Of a stretch of DNA of 64,000 nt, positions 47,801 to 59,899 are shown one piece after another (positions within the stretch are counted from its first letter, which is position 1; each line of letters begins with the position of its first letter). The DNA is from Tetraselmis striata (Eukaryota > Chlorophyta > Chlorodendrophyceae > Chlorodendrales > Chlorodendraceae). The translations under genes and the position numbers were made by a program. Location: the NCBI GenBank assembly GCA_006384855.1, contig VCJN01000716.1, positions 37,802-101,801 on the forward strand, in the 5' to 3' direction. Below the pieces are notes generated by a model that did not search any database, had not been told where the DNA came from, and was given only the letters and a program-made list of their open reading frames with translations.

Positions 47801-50800
47801 TCGCCCCCCCCCCCCCCCCCCCCCCCGGCCGCGCCCCTTTCTCCGCCCGCATGTGCGTTGGTTCCCATTCAGCATGTGAATCAACCCAACAGCAGAGAGG
47901 TCCCTGAGTGACCAAGACCTCGTCCGATTCGCTGTAGCGGGTGCTAATGGCAGGAATACAAACATGTACTTCCATGTTCACCTGCCGACGCGGTGATAGC
48001 AGCACTGTGAATAGGGACCCGCCCTACCTGCCAGATGCCAGATGTAGATGAAACTACAGCGGGGCTGCACGGAATGTTCTTGTGGGTGGCATGCAGCCCC
48101 AATCTGAGGCTTGTGGTTGTAAGGCCTCTTACCGGTGCGCCGGCACCCGTACATCTAGAAGACTCGACTGTTATCCACAACCCCCCGTCACGCCGCCAAC
48201 CACTGATCCAGCAGGGCGGCACGGTTGCCCCGGCTCTGGACGGCTGCCCTGGCTATGCGCCGACCACCATGGGAACAGTGTCCGCCTGCGTGGCTGGCGC
48301 GGCGTCCCCTGCAAGCCGCTGCCTGCCCACTGAAGTCGGCCTAACGCAATGACAGCGTGCCTCCCAGCAGGTGCCGTCGCTCGACTCGAGGTCGTCGTTC
48401 GGACGAGATGCGTCCAGCCTGGACGCCATGGCGCACATGAAGGGCTCCGTGGGGACTAGCGACGCCGAGTCGCCGGCCACGCTCCAAGAGGGGAGCGCGG
48501 TGCGCGACGGCCTCCCCTTCAAGCAGCGGCTGCCCGCGTCTATGGCGGGGGAGGGCGAGCCGACGCCCGGCAAGTTCTTCGACCTGAGCGTCGACTGGTA
48601 CAGCGACCTGGAGGGGCAGCTGGGCGCCAAGCTCGGCACGGGGGCGTTCGGAACGGTCTATAAGGTGAGCCTGGGCCGCCGGCAGAGCACACACGTGTAT
48701 GTATGTATGTATGTATGTATGTATGTATGTATGTATGTCTGTCTGTCTGTCTGTCTGTGACAAAGACTTGGCAGCTCTTCACGTGAGAGCCTGGTTTGCG
48801 CCGGATGATGCCATGCTGCCTCGTGCCGAACGCCGCCTCCTGAGCTCATGCGGCTGCTCGGTCTCCCCGCCGCCGCAGGCGCGCTGGCGCGGGCAGGACG
48901 TGGCGGTTAAGGTGTTTGCCGGGGGTGTGAACATGGACAGCGACGCGCAGATGGCCAGCTTCCGGGACGAGGTCAAGATCATGGCGGAGCTCTCCAACAA
49001 GGTCCGCACCTGCGCTGCCCAGATGTCCCGCACACATCGCTCGCCCGCCACGCCCGCGCACTCCCCTGTCCCTGCCGTGGCAACAACGCTCTACCTGACG
49101 TGTGGATGGCGCTGTGGCGGCAAATCCCCCCCCTGGCCCCCACCACTCCTCACTGCAGGGATGCGACCGCATCGTGCGGATGCACGGCGCCTGCCTGTCG
49201 CCGCCGAAGGTGTGCATCATCTACGAGTACATGCCCGGCGGCTCGCTGCACAACCGCATCCACAACAGCAGCCAGCCGCTGACGCACCTGGACGTGATGC
49301 GAATCGGGCTCGACATAGCCGAGGGGCTGGTGCGGCCCCCGGCCCGCTGCTCCCACCGCATCAATCGCATGCTGCCCAATGACAGCCTGTATGTGTGCAT
49401 ATGTGTATGTGTATGCAGCCGTGTGTATATATGTGTGGATGTGGGTGTAGATGTATATTTGTAGCATGTGTGTCTGTATGAAGATGTTAATGTGTACGGA
49501 TGCCGACGCACCTATGAGAACATCCGACGCACCTCAACTTGGGCCGTGCATGCATCCTACAAGAAGATTCGCTATAGTTCCGCTCTGGTTTCGTCCAGTT
49601 GACGTCTGGCAGGCATCGCCGGCTCTTGTTTGCAGTGCTTTTAGGACTGCGTCAGCGCCCGTGTATTATAGGTGCATGTGCTTGTTTATTTTAGCGGGCG
49701 AATCATGTGACCTCTGCTGCTCAATATATTTCCTGTTGAACTCCTGAACGCAGTTAAACGGCACAGTATACATGCGCCATATCTCGTTAATTAATCGGCC
49801 CTCCTTCCTTTGCCCACTCACACCGCCGGGCCATCCGTCCCGGGCAGGCCTTCCTGCACGCAACCACGGTGCACCGCGACCTCAAGCCCCAAAATATCCT
49901 GCTGGGCGCGGACGGCCGCGCCAAGATCTGCGACCTGGGCCTCGGGCGCGCCAAGGACCCGATGAAGAGCTACCTCATCACCGAGGCCGGCGGCACCGCC
50001 TCGTACATGGTGCGCCCCCCCCCCCCCCCCCCCCTGGGTGCGCCGTTGGCCTCGTCTTGCAGCCATTAACATGTGTGTTTGCCTGGGTGGTATCGCGGCG
50101 ACGCAGGCGCCGGAGGTGTTTTCGCACTGCAAGCTGCATGACAAAGTGGACATGTAATCCCCCCCCCCCCCCCCCCCCTCTCTCCCACAGGCCCCCAAGC
50201 AAGCATCCTTGACACCCCTGCGCTGAGTGACTATCCGATCGTCTGCTGGGGGCCATGCGCTCGTACCCGCACTAGCGGGTCGGGTTTGCGGGTCCGAAAA
50301 CGAATGATCTGTTGTACAGCAACGAGCCGGGAGATCCGTGGTGTATTCTGAAATAATGCACTTATGTATTTCCTCTTGGGGGGGAAAGAGGGGGGGAGGG
50401 GGGGGTCAACGACGAGGACACCCCGCGAACCCTACCGTGGATATAGGGCTGACTGGGGTGTCGGTTTGTTGCCTGCAGGTACGCGCTCGGGGTCATTTTG
50501 AACGAGATGCTGTCCCGCAAGCCGCCGTGGAGCAACGACTCGTGGCACGCAGCAGCTTTCCAGGTGAACGCTGCGCTGGGCCCGCATGCCCATCCCCATC
50601 CCCCCCCCCCCCCCCCCCCCTGCGGGTGGCTCTTGGCGCGCTAGAGCTCCGAAACCACCACCACTCCGGGGTCCTCGGAACTACCTAATGTCGCCTCTGT
50701 GCTCCGAAACCATCCGCCCCTCACCCCGTCCCCTCGTACCTCTGCCCGGGGCCCATCACAGTGCTTTGACAGCAGCCGGTACACATAAACGGATGTTCCG

Positions 50801-51108
50801 TACCAGTACTTACTCGACTTCGACCCCCCCCCCCCCCCCCCCCCCCCCCCCCACCCCCACCCAATCTCTCCTTTGTGAACCAGATTATGTATGCCGTCAC
50901 GGTGCACAAGGAGCGGCCCGAGATCCCCAAGTCGTGCCCCCCCGCCCTGGCGACACTGATCCGCCGCTGCTGGGCGACCGACTCAAAGGAGCGGCCGTCC
51001 GCGGCCGAGGCGGCGGAGCAGCTGGGCGACCTGCTGGCGGCGGCGGAGACGGGGCAAGCGGCGCAGGCGGCGACGGGCATGCTCGGGGCCGCGGTCCTCA
51101 CGGCGTAG
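44887..51108 (+). CDS. LRR receptor-like protein kinase (RLK-B), complete
   Basis: Fifteen exons join in frame into 857 residues: 44887-44995, 45148-45265, 45467-45532, 45715-45753, 45905-45938, 46067-46122, 46373-46652, 47035-47799, 48371-48664, 48879-49001, 49159-49329, 49848-50009, 50107-50153, 50479-50563, 50884-51108. Order: signal peptide ([16 protein letters not shown]), LRRNT-like cap ([16 protein letters not shown]), a short LRR block ending [11 protein letters not shown] (about residue 234), an unnamed ectodomain (235-450), a membrane span (about 455-480), an acidic/Ser juxtamembrane part and a TKL-type kinase. The kinase has [32 protein letters not shown] for DFG, an APE start to the P+1 region, DMYALG and RCW...RPSA. 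Exon sizes 118, 66, 39, 56, 171, 162 and 47 equal those of RLK-A. The ligand and pathway are unknown. Confidence 0.94.
48697..48758. repeat. (GTAT)n/(GTCT)n microsatellite
   Basis: Tandem tetranucleotides in the RLK-B intron that follows the P-loop exon. Confidence 0.9.
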
Positions 51109-51156
51109 CCGCACGGCGCTGGTGTATTTATTCGGCGGGCGGCGGCCGACGATGGC

Positions 51157-51179
51157 GTCTCGCCCCAATTCGGCGAGAC
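51157..51179 (+). other. Hairpin in the RLK-B 3' region
   Basis: GTCTCGCC at 51157-51164 pairs with GGCGAGAC at 51172-51179 across a 7-nt loop, starting 48 nt after the RLK-B stop codon. Weaker flanking complementarity (GATGGCG and CGCCATC) could extend the stem. A 3' UTR structure is plausible; its role is unknown. Confidence 0.5.
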
Positions 51180-52059
51180 GAGCCACCGCCGCCATCGTGT
51201 AGAGAGAAATAGTGCGAGGTGCTTAATGACTATAACGGGGTGTCGCCTACCCAGGGCTTGTTGATCGCTGCCTGAACGGCCGTCGTAGAGACGCTGCAAG
51301 GGACACTAAAGCCAGTCCTGTCTCGGGCGCAAAAAAATAGGAGGCGAAGACCGCCTTCTATGACAAAAAAGTTTTATTTAATTTTGTAACAAACACAAGC
51401 GTAGTAGAGGTGCTTTGCCGCACACAGGAATACGAAGTTGAAAGGAGTTGTAACTCCAAATCCAGCGGTGGGATTTGGAGTAACGAAATAGAATCACCGC
51501 GTCGTCATTAATTTCATCATCTCGACGATGGACAGAGGCATTCCAACTTCATGTGCCGACGCACCTACCAGGTACAGGTATACGGTACCCTGTACCTCTA
51601 GGGCTAATGATGCGCACTTCTTTTCGCCGGGAAACGACACACCACGGGCCGACACGCTGGCACGCGGAACATACGAGGCATTATATGATCTAAATAACCT
51701 GTTTATGGGGTGTCCCACCAATGTTAACTGCCCTAGTGCAGCCCGTACAGTCTGCTGGTGGTTTCAACCGGTGAACTTATTACCACTGCCATCAAAGTTT
51801 AGTACGGGCTGCCCCATCGCATGTGAGCCCTGCTTTCCCGGCCGGGGAGGTACTTAGGACAGCCACCAACGGCTCGCCACCCATCTTCCAGCTGCTTGCC
51901 CTTGCTCGGCAGCGGCTTCGCGTACTTGTGAGCGTGAGGGTCGCGGAGCAGGCTGATCAAGTCCGCACTGAGGCTCTCTTCCCCCGTAGTGAGGCGTCAT
52001 ATATACCACGCACATGCGCTACATCATCCGTAGCAACAGACCCTGCTCCAGTCCAGCAA
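51180..52059. other. Region after RLK-B, no gene recognised
   Basis: Probably the rest of the RLK-B 3' UTR and intergenic DNA. Short frames here have no recognisable motif. The last part may belong to the retroelement fragment that follows. Confidence 0.5.
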
Positions 52060-52676
52060 CTACTCAAACACTTGAGTTTTTTTGTTGATTCGGTTGCTGG
52101 TACCTTCTCTGTTTCCGAGGAAAGATGGACCAGATTGCAAAAAAATAATACAAATGATTTGTTACTGGCCCGTAGAGACAGAGTGCCAGTGCGCAAACAT
52201 GCCCGTGTCATTAGCCAAGCAAGTTATCTCTATGAAGCTGGCATTTGGTCCCTTGGCTCAGTTATATGTACACGGCATTTGTATGTTGTGCAGAATTAAC
52301 TATGGTTCTGCTCTGCATGCTGGGTTACCCTTTCCCCAGAAGCTATTGCTTGACTTCAGTTATGGAAAGGCCTTAACATAGCTAACTGTTGCGTGGGCCG
52401 CATATGGCCTCGAGCCCTCGACAACATGGGGCATTTCTTGATGTGGGACTTGATGCCGTGATATTGGCTGGGGTGGTCTTATGTTCAAAGGCCTTTATGA
52501 TTCTACTGTTGTTGTCCATGAGTTCTTTACTCTTTGGGACTAGATATATAGCCCAATCTTCTACTTTCAGAGACCTGGCAAGTGTTATTAGATGTCTATT
52601 ATCTTTTATATCTTTTTTGTGCTGGTGCATCACTGCTCGTCATACAATTGCAAACAGACAATTGTCCTACTACTGA
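52060..52676 (+). pseudogene. Fossil reverse transcriptase/RNase H fragment
   Basis: Pieces in shifting frames match the connection and RNase H part of retroelement polyproteins. HLSFFVDSVAGTFSVSEERW (from about 52072) parallels the 'hLGf.vds..gtfsvpe' stretch after the RT palm. AKQVISMKLAFGPLAQLY (about 52206-52260) matches the 'R.LA..iS...A.GP..RL' helix. SSTFRDLASVIRCLLSF (about 52557-52607) matches the RNase H Glu helix. At least three frame changes are needed. The pattern resembles DIRS/Ngaro-type RT-RH, but the copy differs from the 41.8-kb element. The sequence is more AT-rich than the genes around it, consistent with age. Confidence 0.6.
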
Positions 52677-55600
52677 TAGTAGGCAGAAATAGGAAGTCGC
52701 TGGCTAGTATCAATAATCTCGCCATTCGGTTGCATCACCTAGAGATGAACTGGATGCCCAAGCAAAGATAGAAGTCCTCGTGCCGACATGACGTCATGAT
52801 CAATACATATCTGAATACTAGTGACTAGATGTTGCACAATACGAATTGTTGGATGTCCGATGTGGCCCGCATAATTCATACTTGTTTGCTAGCAGCAGAA
52901 TGCACACTGTAGTGTGCGCATTTTCCAGCACTTTTCCCAGCATTGGTGCCATGCCACTTCACGAGTAAATTCAGTACAAATGAAAATTGAAATTGAAACT
53001 CCTAACGACTTTGTTCCCGCTTAGTCTTTGATGCTAGATGGCGGGCCAGCTGTCTTATGGCCCGGCGGCACGAACCCGCACAAGATCCACTTGTTGAATA
53101 TAGTGCCTAGCGTGCAGCTCTCTGAAGGCCAGGGCCCTAATGTAACGGGCGAGACCCTCTTCCTTTGTATTTTCTTTTTCGCAATCTCCCCTCTCCGACC
53201 CTACCCCGTATCCTATTCCACCAACGGACATTCCTCCGGCTTTTTAGGGGTTCATCATACTAATCCGCCAATCTGACGCCTTGTGATAACCGCCGTCTCA
53301 TGTCCCAGCGGGTGCAGCTAGGACGCCTCCACGGGCGTCCATTCCCCTCCCGTCCCTTCCCCGGCCACTAACAGAGCTGCGGCGCTATAGCCAGCTAAGG
53401 CAGCCGAGGTGTCCCTCCGGCAGCGTCGCAGGTGTCGGGCTCGGGGGCTGTCGGGGTGCCTCCGTGACTGGCTAACCCATCGTGTTATTGGCGTCCGCCA
53501 GTGAGAGGTGGGGGCTGCCGCGTGGCGGGTCGTCAGGGCACGCAGCTCCCGACAGGGCGACTGAGCGGCTCCTCTCGCCGCTCCGCCTTCGAAATTGCTG
53601 GCCATTTGATGCACCATGGTGCCCTCTACTGCGCCGAACGCCTTGGCCCGCCGCATTCGCTCAGGCAGCACGCCACCTTTGTCCAAGTGGTGGATCAAGG
53701 GTCGGTTCTCAGCGGTACACAACCGCCCTCAGCTCCACGGCGGGTAGGGGGCCGGTGTCTGTGCGGTCGCGGCCGGTCCGTGGGCTGCCGCAGCCGTCTA
53801 GCTAGATCTCTTGTGGGGTGTTGTAGAGTCTGCAATATCCGCGGGCGCATGAGGACCGTGAAAAGCCCAAAACTTACCTGATTTTCTAGGGTTTCATCTA
53901 GGGTTTCATTCCCTGGTAGCGACCCAAGCAGGGCACGAGGAGACGTACAGCCAAGCCCTTCTGAGATTTCGTGGCGAAGTGTAGACGTTGTGGCGAGGTA
54001 ATTTATACGGCTGCCGCCGTGGCAGCAAAATCCAAGGCTGAAGACCCCGCCGAAGCACACCTAGCTAGGACCTCTAATTCAGCCTAGATGGGACCCCTGA
54101 GTCCGCCGGGGTCAGACCGCTAGGTGAACCTAGGTGGTACTTCAAAATGGACCTCTAAAAGGGACCCCTAAGGAGGACAACATGCAGAAGACGGAGTAGT
54201 GTGCAGCTGATGGTAAGGGGCGCAAGACATTGTAGCCACAGCTGAGCAGCAGTATACCATCTTATGAGTACAATTAGACAGAGGACAACACTTGATGCGC
54301 ACGCGGCCTGGGCCCGGCGCGCGCACGCACGCGCGTAGCGAGCCCTTAGCAGCGTCACGTCCAACCATGGTTGCGGTCGCGTGCGTCTAAGAGGGCCTCC
54401 CCTTTTGGCGGCCCCTCTACTTCCCATTTGTCTTGCATGTGAGTGCCGGTGAATGCATGTGTTACTGGTGAGACACTTAGGCAGGAGGTTGTGTATGGGA
54501 CTGAGACGGGGTAAGAGACGAAGATCGGCGTGAGGAACGAAGATCGGAGGTGACCGCCATTGCACCGCTCGTGCGTGCCTGGCGGACACACTACGCGTGC
54601 TTTTTTACCGTAGTGCGTGCGTGCTTCTTGTTCGGCCCGTCCAGCATGGAGAAGTCCCACGGAAGGTACAGTAGGAACGATTGACGGTCGCGGCCAATAA
54701 CACGTTAAGTACTGCGCGACGCGCGGTTGACTTGTGGCGAGGCATTCCGCTACCGACCAGCATTCACCCCTAGAGTACGGGCAAGACCTGCAACGCTGGT
54801 CTGAACTAAAGCCATGCATGTGTCAGAGAGGTGCCTATACTGTCTTAGGTTCGCGTTCGAAAATACGCGGGCAGAGCCCAACGCCTTAGCATGGGCCGCC
54901 CATTGAGATGGTGACAGCGCCCCACGCAGGAATGCGAGGATGCGACGGCAAGAGGGGGGGGAAGGGGGGGGGGGGGGGATCGACCGGCCCGCCGCCCCTC
55001 TGTGGGTCGGGGACGAACGGCTGCTCGGTCTCGGTCTTCAGTCTTTGGGCGCGGGTATTGAGGGCGCGCACTCGTGCGGGGGTGCTGCGGCGCCGCCATG
55101 AGGCGGGCAGCCGCGCGCCACGCCGGCGTTGCGCGCTGGAGGCGGCGCAGGTGCCGGCATCGGTGTCGGCGCCGGATCGCGAAAAAACGGGGTAGACAGG
55201 TTGGCCACGAGAGCCGAGATCGCGCCCCGATGACGCTGCGAGTCAGTGTTTTTGGCGGAGCTGGGATTGGCTCCGACGGGGAATTGGGTTCGGCGGGGCA
55301 GCGTTGACGGCGCGCAATGGATCGTAGCTGGGAGGCGGGTGGTCGTCGGGCGCTCCAACGAAAAAACAAATCGTGAAAAATAAGCATGCAATCTGCAAAG
55401 AGCATGCGGGGGCGCACGCGTGTGTTGGTGGCGTGGCATACCGGACTCTCCGGGGTTTGCACGTCGTGGGGTTTGACCTCGCTAAGCGGTGTAGAGTAGG
55501 GGTGCGGCGGCGCGATGCCGACGGCTGAAGGGGTTGGGGGTGGGGAGGTCATGGTGGCGGCAAGTGCTCCGAAGATACCGCACTCCGCCGACCTTGTCCT

Positions 55601-58600
55601 CTCCTGCCGCAACACCGGTACTACGTTGCTTAACACCGTAAAACGGCGGAGAAATATCCATTTCATTACACCATGATTGGTCCCCTTTTAATTGCTGGAT
55701 TACTTTATTTCCGTTCAGACTAGTCGGGTGATGTCCTAAGACATATGCAACCATGTGGTGTTGATTGTGGGCGCTCTAATAATTATTTACTAGGACACCT
55801 CCGATTCGTGGAATATTCTGGCACTCGATGGTGTACACTTTGTCCCTCGGACCCCCGCCCTGCCGGCCAGACGGTGGCGTTGTATATGCTAGCTGTGTTG
55901 AACTTGTCGACTGCGATACTGGCTTAAGACACACCAAGGTTATCTTCGCCCCCGGCGATAAATTCGCGACGATTACGTTTCTGCGATAAATTCGTCGAGT
56001 GACGATAAACGTAAGGCGGATCAGTTCTGCCAAGGGATACGCATGACTATTTTCGCGATTCCCGGTTCAGTGTATCATGTTAGGCTGCCGCGCCGCTCGA
56101 TGGGCATTACTGAGCCTACTGGTAGGCATGCCCCTTATCGCCCAGTATTTCATGGCTTCACCGGCATACTTGTTTGGTCCTCGCCGGATAAAACAGTTTC
56201 CAATTGCAAAGTTGTAAATTTGCGAAGTGCACTCGGTACCTCGCTCTCACAGTGGATGGACTCTATCATTGGCGTCACCGCTAAGTAACAAGTTTCTTAT
56301 TACTTAGGGCTCGCCCTCTTGCCGTAGTGGGGGCGCTATTGCCGCAGCTAATGCCGGCATTGCCTGCGAAGATTAGGGTAATCATATGGGCTCTAGTAAT
56401 GCGTCGTGTCAAGTTACTTATATAAAATATAATGAAGAAAGTATGTTGTTTGTATCTCGCGGAATTCATGCCCACTCCGGATTAACGCGACGGACGTCCC
56501 CAAGACTATGCCACACTTTCCGCCTTGCGAGGGCCCTTTCCCGGATTCTAAACCGGACGAGTATGGCGTTCGTTCATGGGGTGGTCGGCCGCCGGAGAAT
56601 GTGTTTACATGGTCCGTTTCTGAAACGAATGACGAGGATGAGTCCTAGTGCTCGTCCCGATGTATTTGAGACTGAAGATGGATGTTTGAGATATAGTAGC
56701 TCCGCCGATCTTGCCTTAAACTCGGTTGCACACTCAGCTACATACTAGTGTTTGTCTCAGTTTTGCGGCCCTGTACGGACGGGCATGGCTTGGAAAACTG
56801 AGCATATTCATATTGCCGTAGTTGTAGCTTTACGCAACATAGCGGAGTACAGTTGGAGAACCGGCATTTGAAAATGCCAGTTTTTTCGTGCCGTCGCCCG
56901 CTGTTAGGGTTACCACCACAACTCTACCTGCATACCTATACCCGCACATATGTATACACCCACACTCATATTGCCCACTCACTTGTACCAGCACACCTAG
57001 CGACTATATACACCCATACTCGTTACGGCTCACATACTATTACTCACTCGCCTACATGTAGTACGCATACTCCCCTTCCGCCCGTACGCATACACTGCGT
57101 ACATGTTACACGTCATGCCCTTGTCAACCATTACGCCGCGATGACTTCTTCATGACTCCAAGCTATTGCATATCAAAACCTAATGCATGCATGCAACCGC
57201 CTGCCAAGCGGATAGCTGCCTAAAGCCGTGCACGCCCGGGCACACTGTAACAATTTCCTTTGCTTGAAATATCCTTCTCGTGTATATGACAAAGCCTCTC
57301 GCCTAAAGCTTGCATTCCGCCGTACAAGAGGCGGCAACAGCGCGGTTCCGGCTAAATTCTCTCATGTTACACCGGAGCTCTGATCATTTCCATCCCGTCC
57401 ACCCAACTGTATTGGGGTTTATTTTGCTCGATGATTATGATGTACTGTGGCACAGTAAATATGCGATTTTGTCTTTTTGATTTGAACTCATGACGTAGCG
57501 GTACTGTGATACTCATATTGTTGTACTAACGCAGAATTATATGCATTGCTTTGACTGAACGCACTGAGTATTGAGCCGCTTGTTTGGAGCAGTGTTTGTT
57601 GGACGACTGCTGGCCGGGAGATGAGATGTATGTTTACATAGAGGCAGCGGTCAACACACATTTATCATTTCATGTAACCAACACCCATATGCTGACCAAC
57701 CGTCCGGTTGCACTCTGAGGCTACATATACGTATTTGTCTCAGTATTGCCGCCGCTATGTACGGGCGGGCATGGCTCGGAAACCCACCTTCGACCGAGTA
57801 TCGGTAGTCCGCCGGTGGGGGTGGTACGCTACGCCGAGGAGCGGTTGACTCGGCCGGCATCTTGGACTAACCGACCGACGACCCCATCGTCCCATGCGTC
57901 AGCCCCAGGTTAGTTGCGGGGCGCTATCATTCGGTTTCAATCCTTGTAGGACGTAGCAGTGGCGGGTGGGCGCTAGCGGCCATGCCGATGCCCCGTGCGA
58001 ATATCGCAGCCATGAGCAATTGAAATTGAAATTGATTACAACGTGCGAGTCTGCGGCTCTCCACGGCCAAGACTGAGTTGTTTTTAGGGCATGCCATCTC
58101 TAACCATAGTAGGCAACACAGATAGTGTAATTACAGCTCCAGCCTTCGGCCATCTTCTTTCGTTTCCAAACCCGCCTCCTTCCATGACGTGATCAGTAGC
58201 TTGGTTAATTCGGGATGACTACGGCCGGTCGCCCATACTAGTGACTACCGTTAATCGGCAGTACGGAGATTACGAATACAGTCCTCGCTCCGCCCCCGAA
58301 ACGGTTTTCGTATACATCGGTAATGCACCGGAACCGCGCAATCTTCGGTCGTCGTCCTGCGTTTTGGGTGCACTTGCCGCCATCGCTGAAAATATCCCGC
58401 AGATCACGGCGCTGATCGCCCCACCGCGCTGTGGCGGTCCGCCGGCCTCGGCCGCGGTCCGCCGATGCTGCCTCAATCTCGCCCGCCTGAGCTCTTACGG
58501 TGGGATCCCCAAGGGGGACTGGAGGGGGAAAGGCGGGCACCAACCCCCCCCCTCCCGCGTGTCATCGCTCCGTGGTCGGCAGGCCGGTCCTACTCGCGCG

Positions 58601-59756
58601 CGCGCCGCTTGCCTCCGCAGCGCGCCTCGTCGTTGTGGCCGCCCATCCATGGTCAAATCGAGATGGCCGCCAGCTGTCTCATCCCGCTGCATGGCTGCGA
58701 CTCCCTCATGGTATTCCATTTTCTGTCTCCTGCCCCCTGAGTCGCTACCATGCCCGGCCTCTCCACCCCCGAACGCCGGCCCCGCTTTTAAGTGCCGGGC
58801 TCACGTAGTCTCCTTGCGCTCGCCGCCCTCACCCGTTCTCGCGGTGCGGCTGAGGGTTTCCCGGGTGTTCCGAACGGGTCGGCCGCAGGGCGCCGCCGAA
58901 CTGCACTCCGTTGTACTAGGCCGGGATTCGAGTAATTCACAGGTGAAACACAAATGGGGGGGGGGGGGGGACGCCAGGTCTTCTACATGTCGGTCGTGGG
59001 TCGTACCGAGGTACGAGAACACGATTTATTTCGAACAGCCCTTTCGAGTAGACTGACCCCGTCCGAGTCGTACAGACCCCCCTCCCCATCCGTAGGCGGA
59101 TCTCGGAAAGGCCGACGCAAGGTCGAGGTCGTATAAGAATTAATTTTTAGCAGCCCCCGTACATGGATGCTGGCCGGCGGCGCCATCAGCATGCGCGCTA
59201 CCGGGACTGCGAGTATTATTTGACCCCCCCTATGGCCTCTCGGTCGTCGATCCAAGGACCCGCCACAACCGGCATGCCCCCTGGCGTACCCAGCCGGACA
59301 CGGGTCTTAGGGGTTGCCGGCGCGCACCACGTGGAGGTGAGGGTGGTTCCGCCGGGCATGCCGCACTTGGTGGGCCGCTGCTTGGTGGCGGGCGTTGCAA
59401 TGAGTACGAGATGGCGCGGCATTGGTGGCGCGAACGCACGTACGTCGCCGTAGTTTGATCGATGATATTCTCCTCCAATCTGGCAAGCAACAGTCAACGA
59501 CGCAAGTAGTGCGCGACGATGCAAGAGCTAGCATGGCCAGCCGGAGTACTACTAAGTACTGACACGGCCTCATTTCGATCGCGACGCCAAGTACTTCGAG
59601 CATGATGACATAACATATGTACTACTGCTGCTAAGCCGAAACCGCTTCCCTCCCCTTTTTATTGTACAATACATTGGCTACCCCCCCACCGGAAGTCCAG
59701 AAGGCCGTGATGCTCTGCCGATGGTACGGTTGTGAAGCGGTACCGGTGAGCAACGG
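52677..59756. other. 7-kb stretch without a supported gene
   Basis: Frames such as 53318-53722 (minus), 54845-55666 (minus, 273 codons), 56386-56748 (plus) and 58241-59056 (plus, 271 codons) have no recognisable motifs or splice partners. Features seen: telomere-like CTAGGGTTTCATCTAGGG at 53887-53904, G-rich runs at 54954-54979, and TTGAAATTGAAA-type tracts at about 52982-52999 and 58019-58036 that resemble the tandem tails of some non-LTR retroelements. A poly(G) run lies at 58955-58969. This is probably decayed repeat-rich DNA. Confidence 0.45.
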
Positions 59757-59885
59757 TGTGAATTACAAAAAGGGCAGTTCCCCATAATTAGAAAATCAAC
59801 ACAGCAAGGCGCCTAAAAGCGGCCCGCATCCCGCATAAGGCGGGATGGATGAGTAATGCGCACACGGTTCAGAGTCCGGGCCACG
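59757..59885 (-). repeat. Dispersed repeat with conserved hairpin, copy 2
   Basis: Shares GTGTGAATTACAA, GCGGCCCGCATCCCGC and GCGGGATGGATGAGT with 9191-9345. Here it directly adjoins the end of the minus-strand retroelement coding region, so it is probably that element's 3' terminal region. Confidence 0.7.
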
Positions 59886-59899
59886 CGTGCACGTGTGTG

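Noticed and set aside
54845-55666. 273-codon minus ORF
   Set aside because: No motif; competing frames look equally good and the sequence crosses G-rich low-complexity runs.
58241-59056. 271-codon plus ORF
   Set aside because: Ser/Arg/Pro-rich with no recognisable domain, and it runs into a poly(G) tract.
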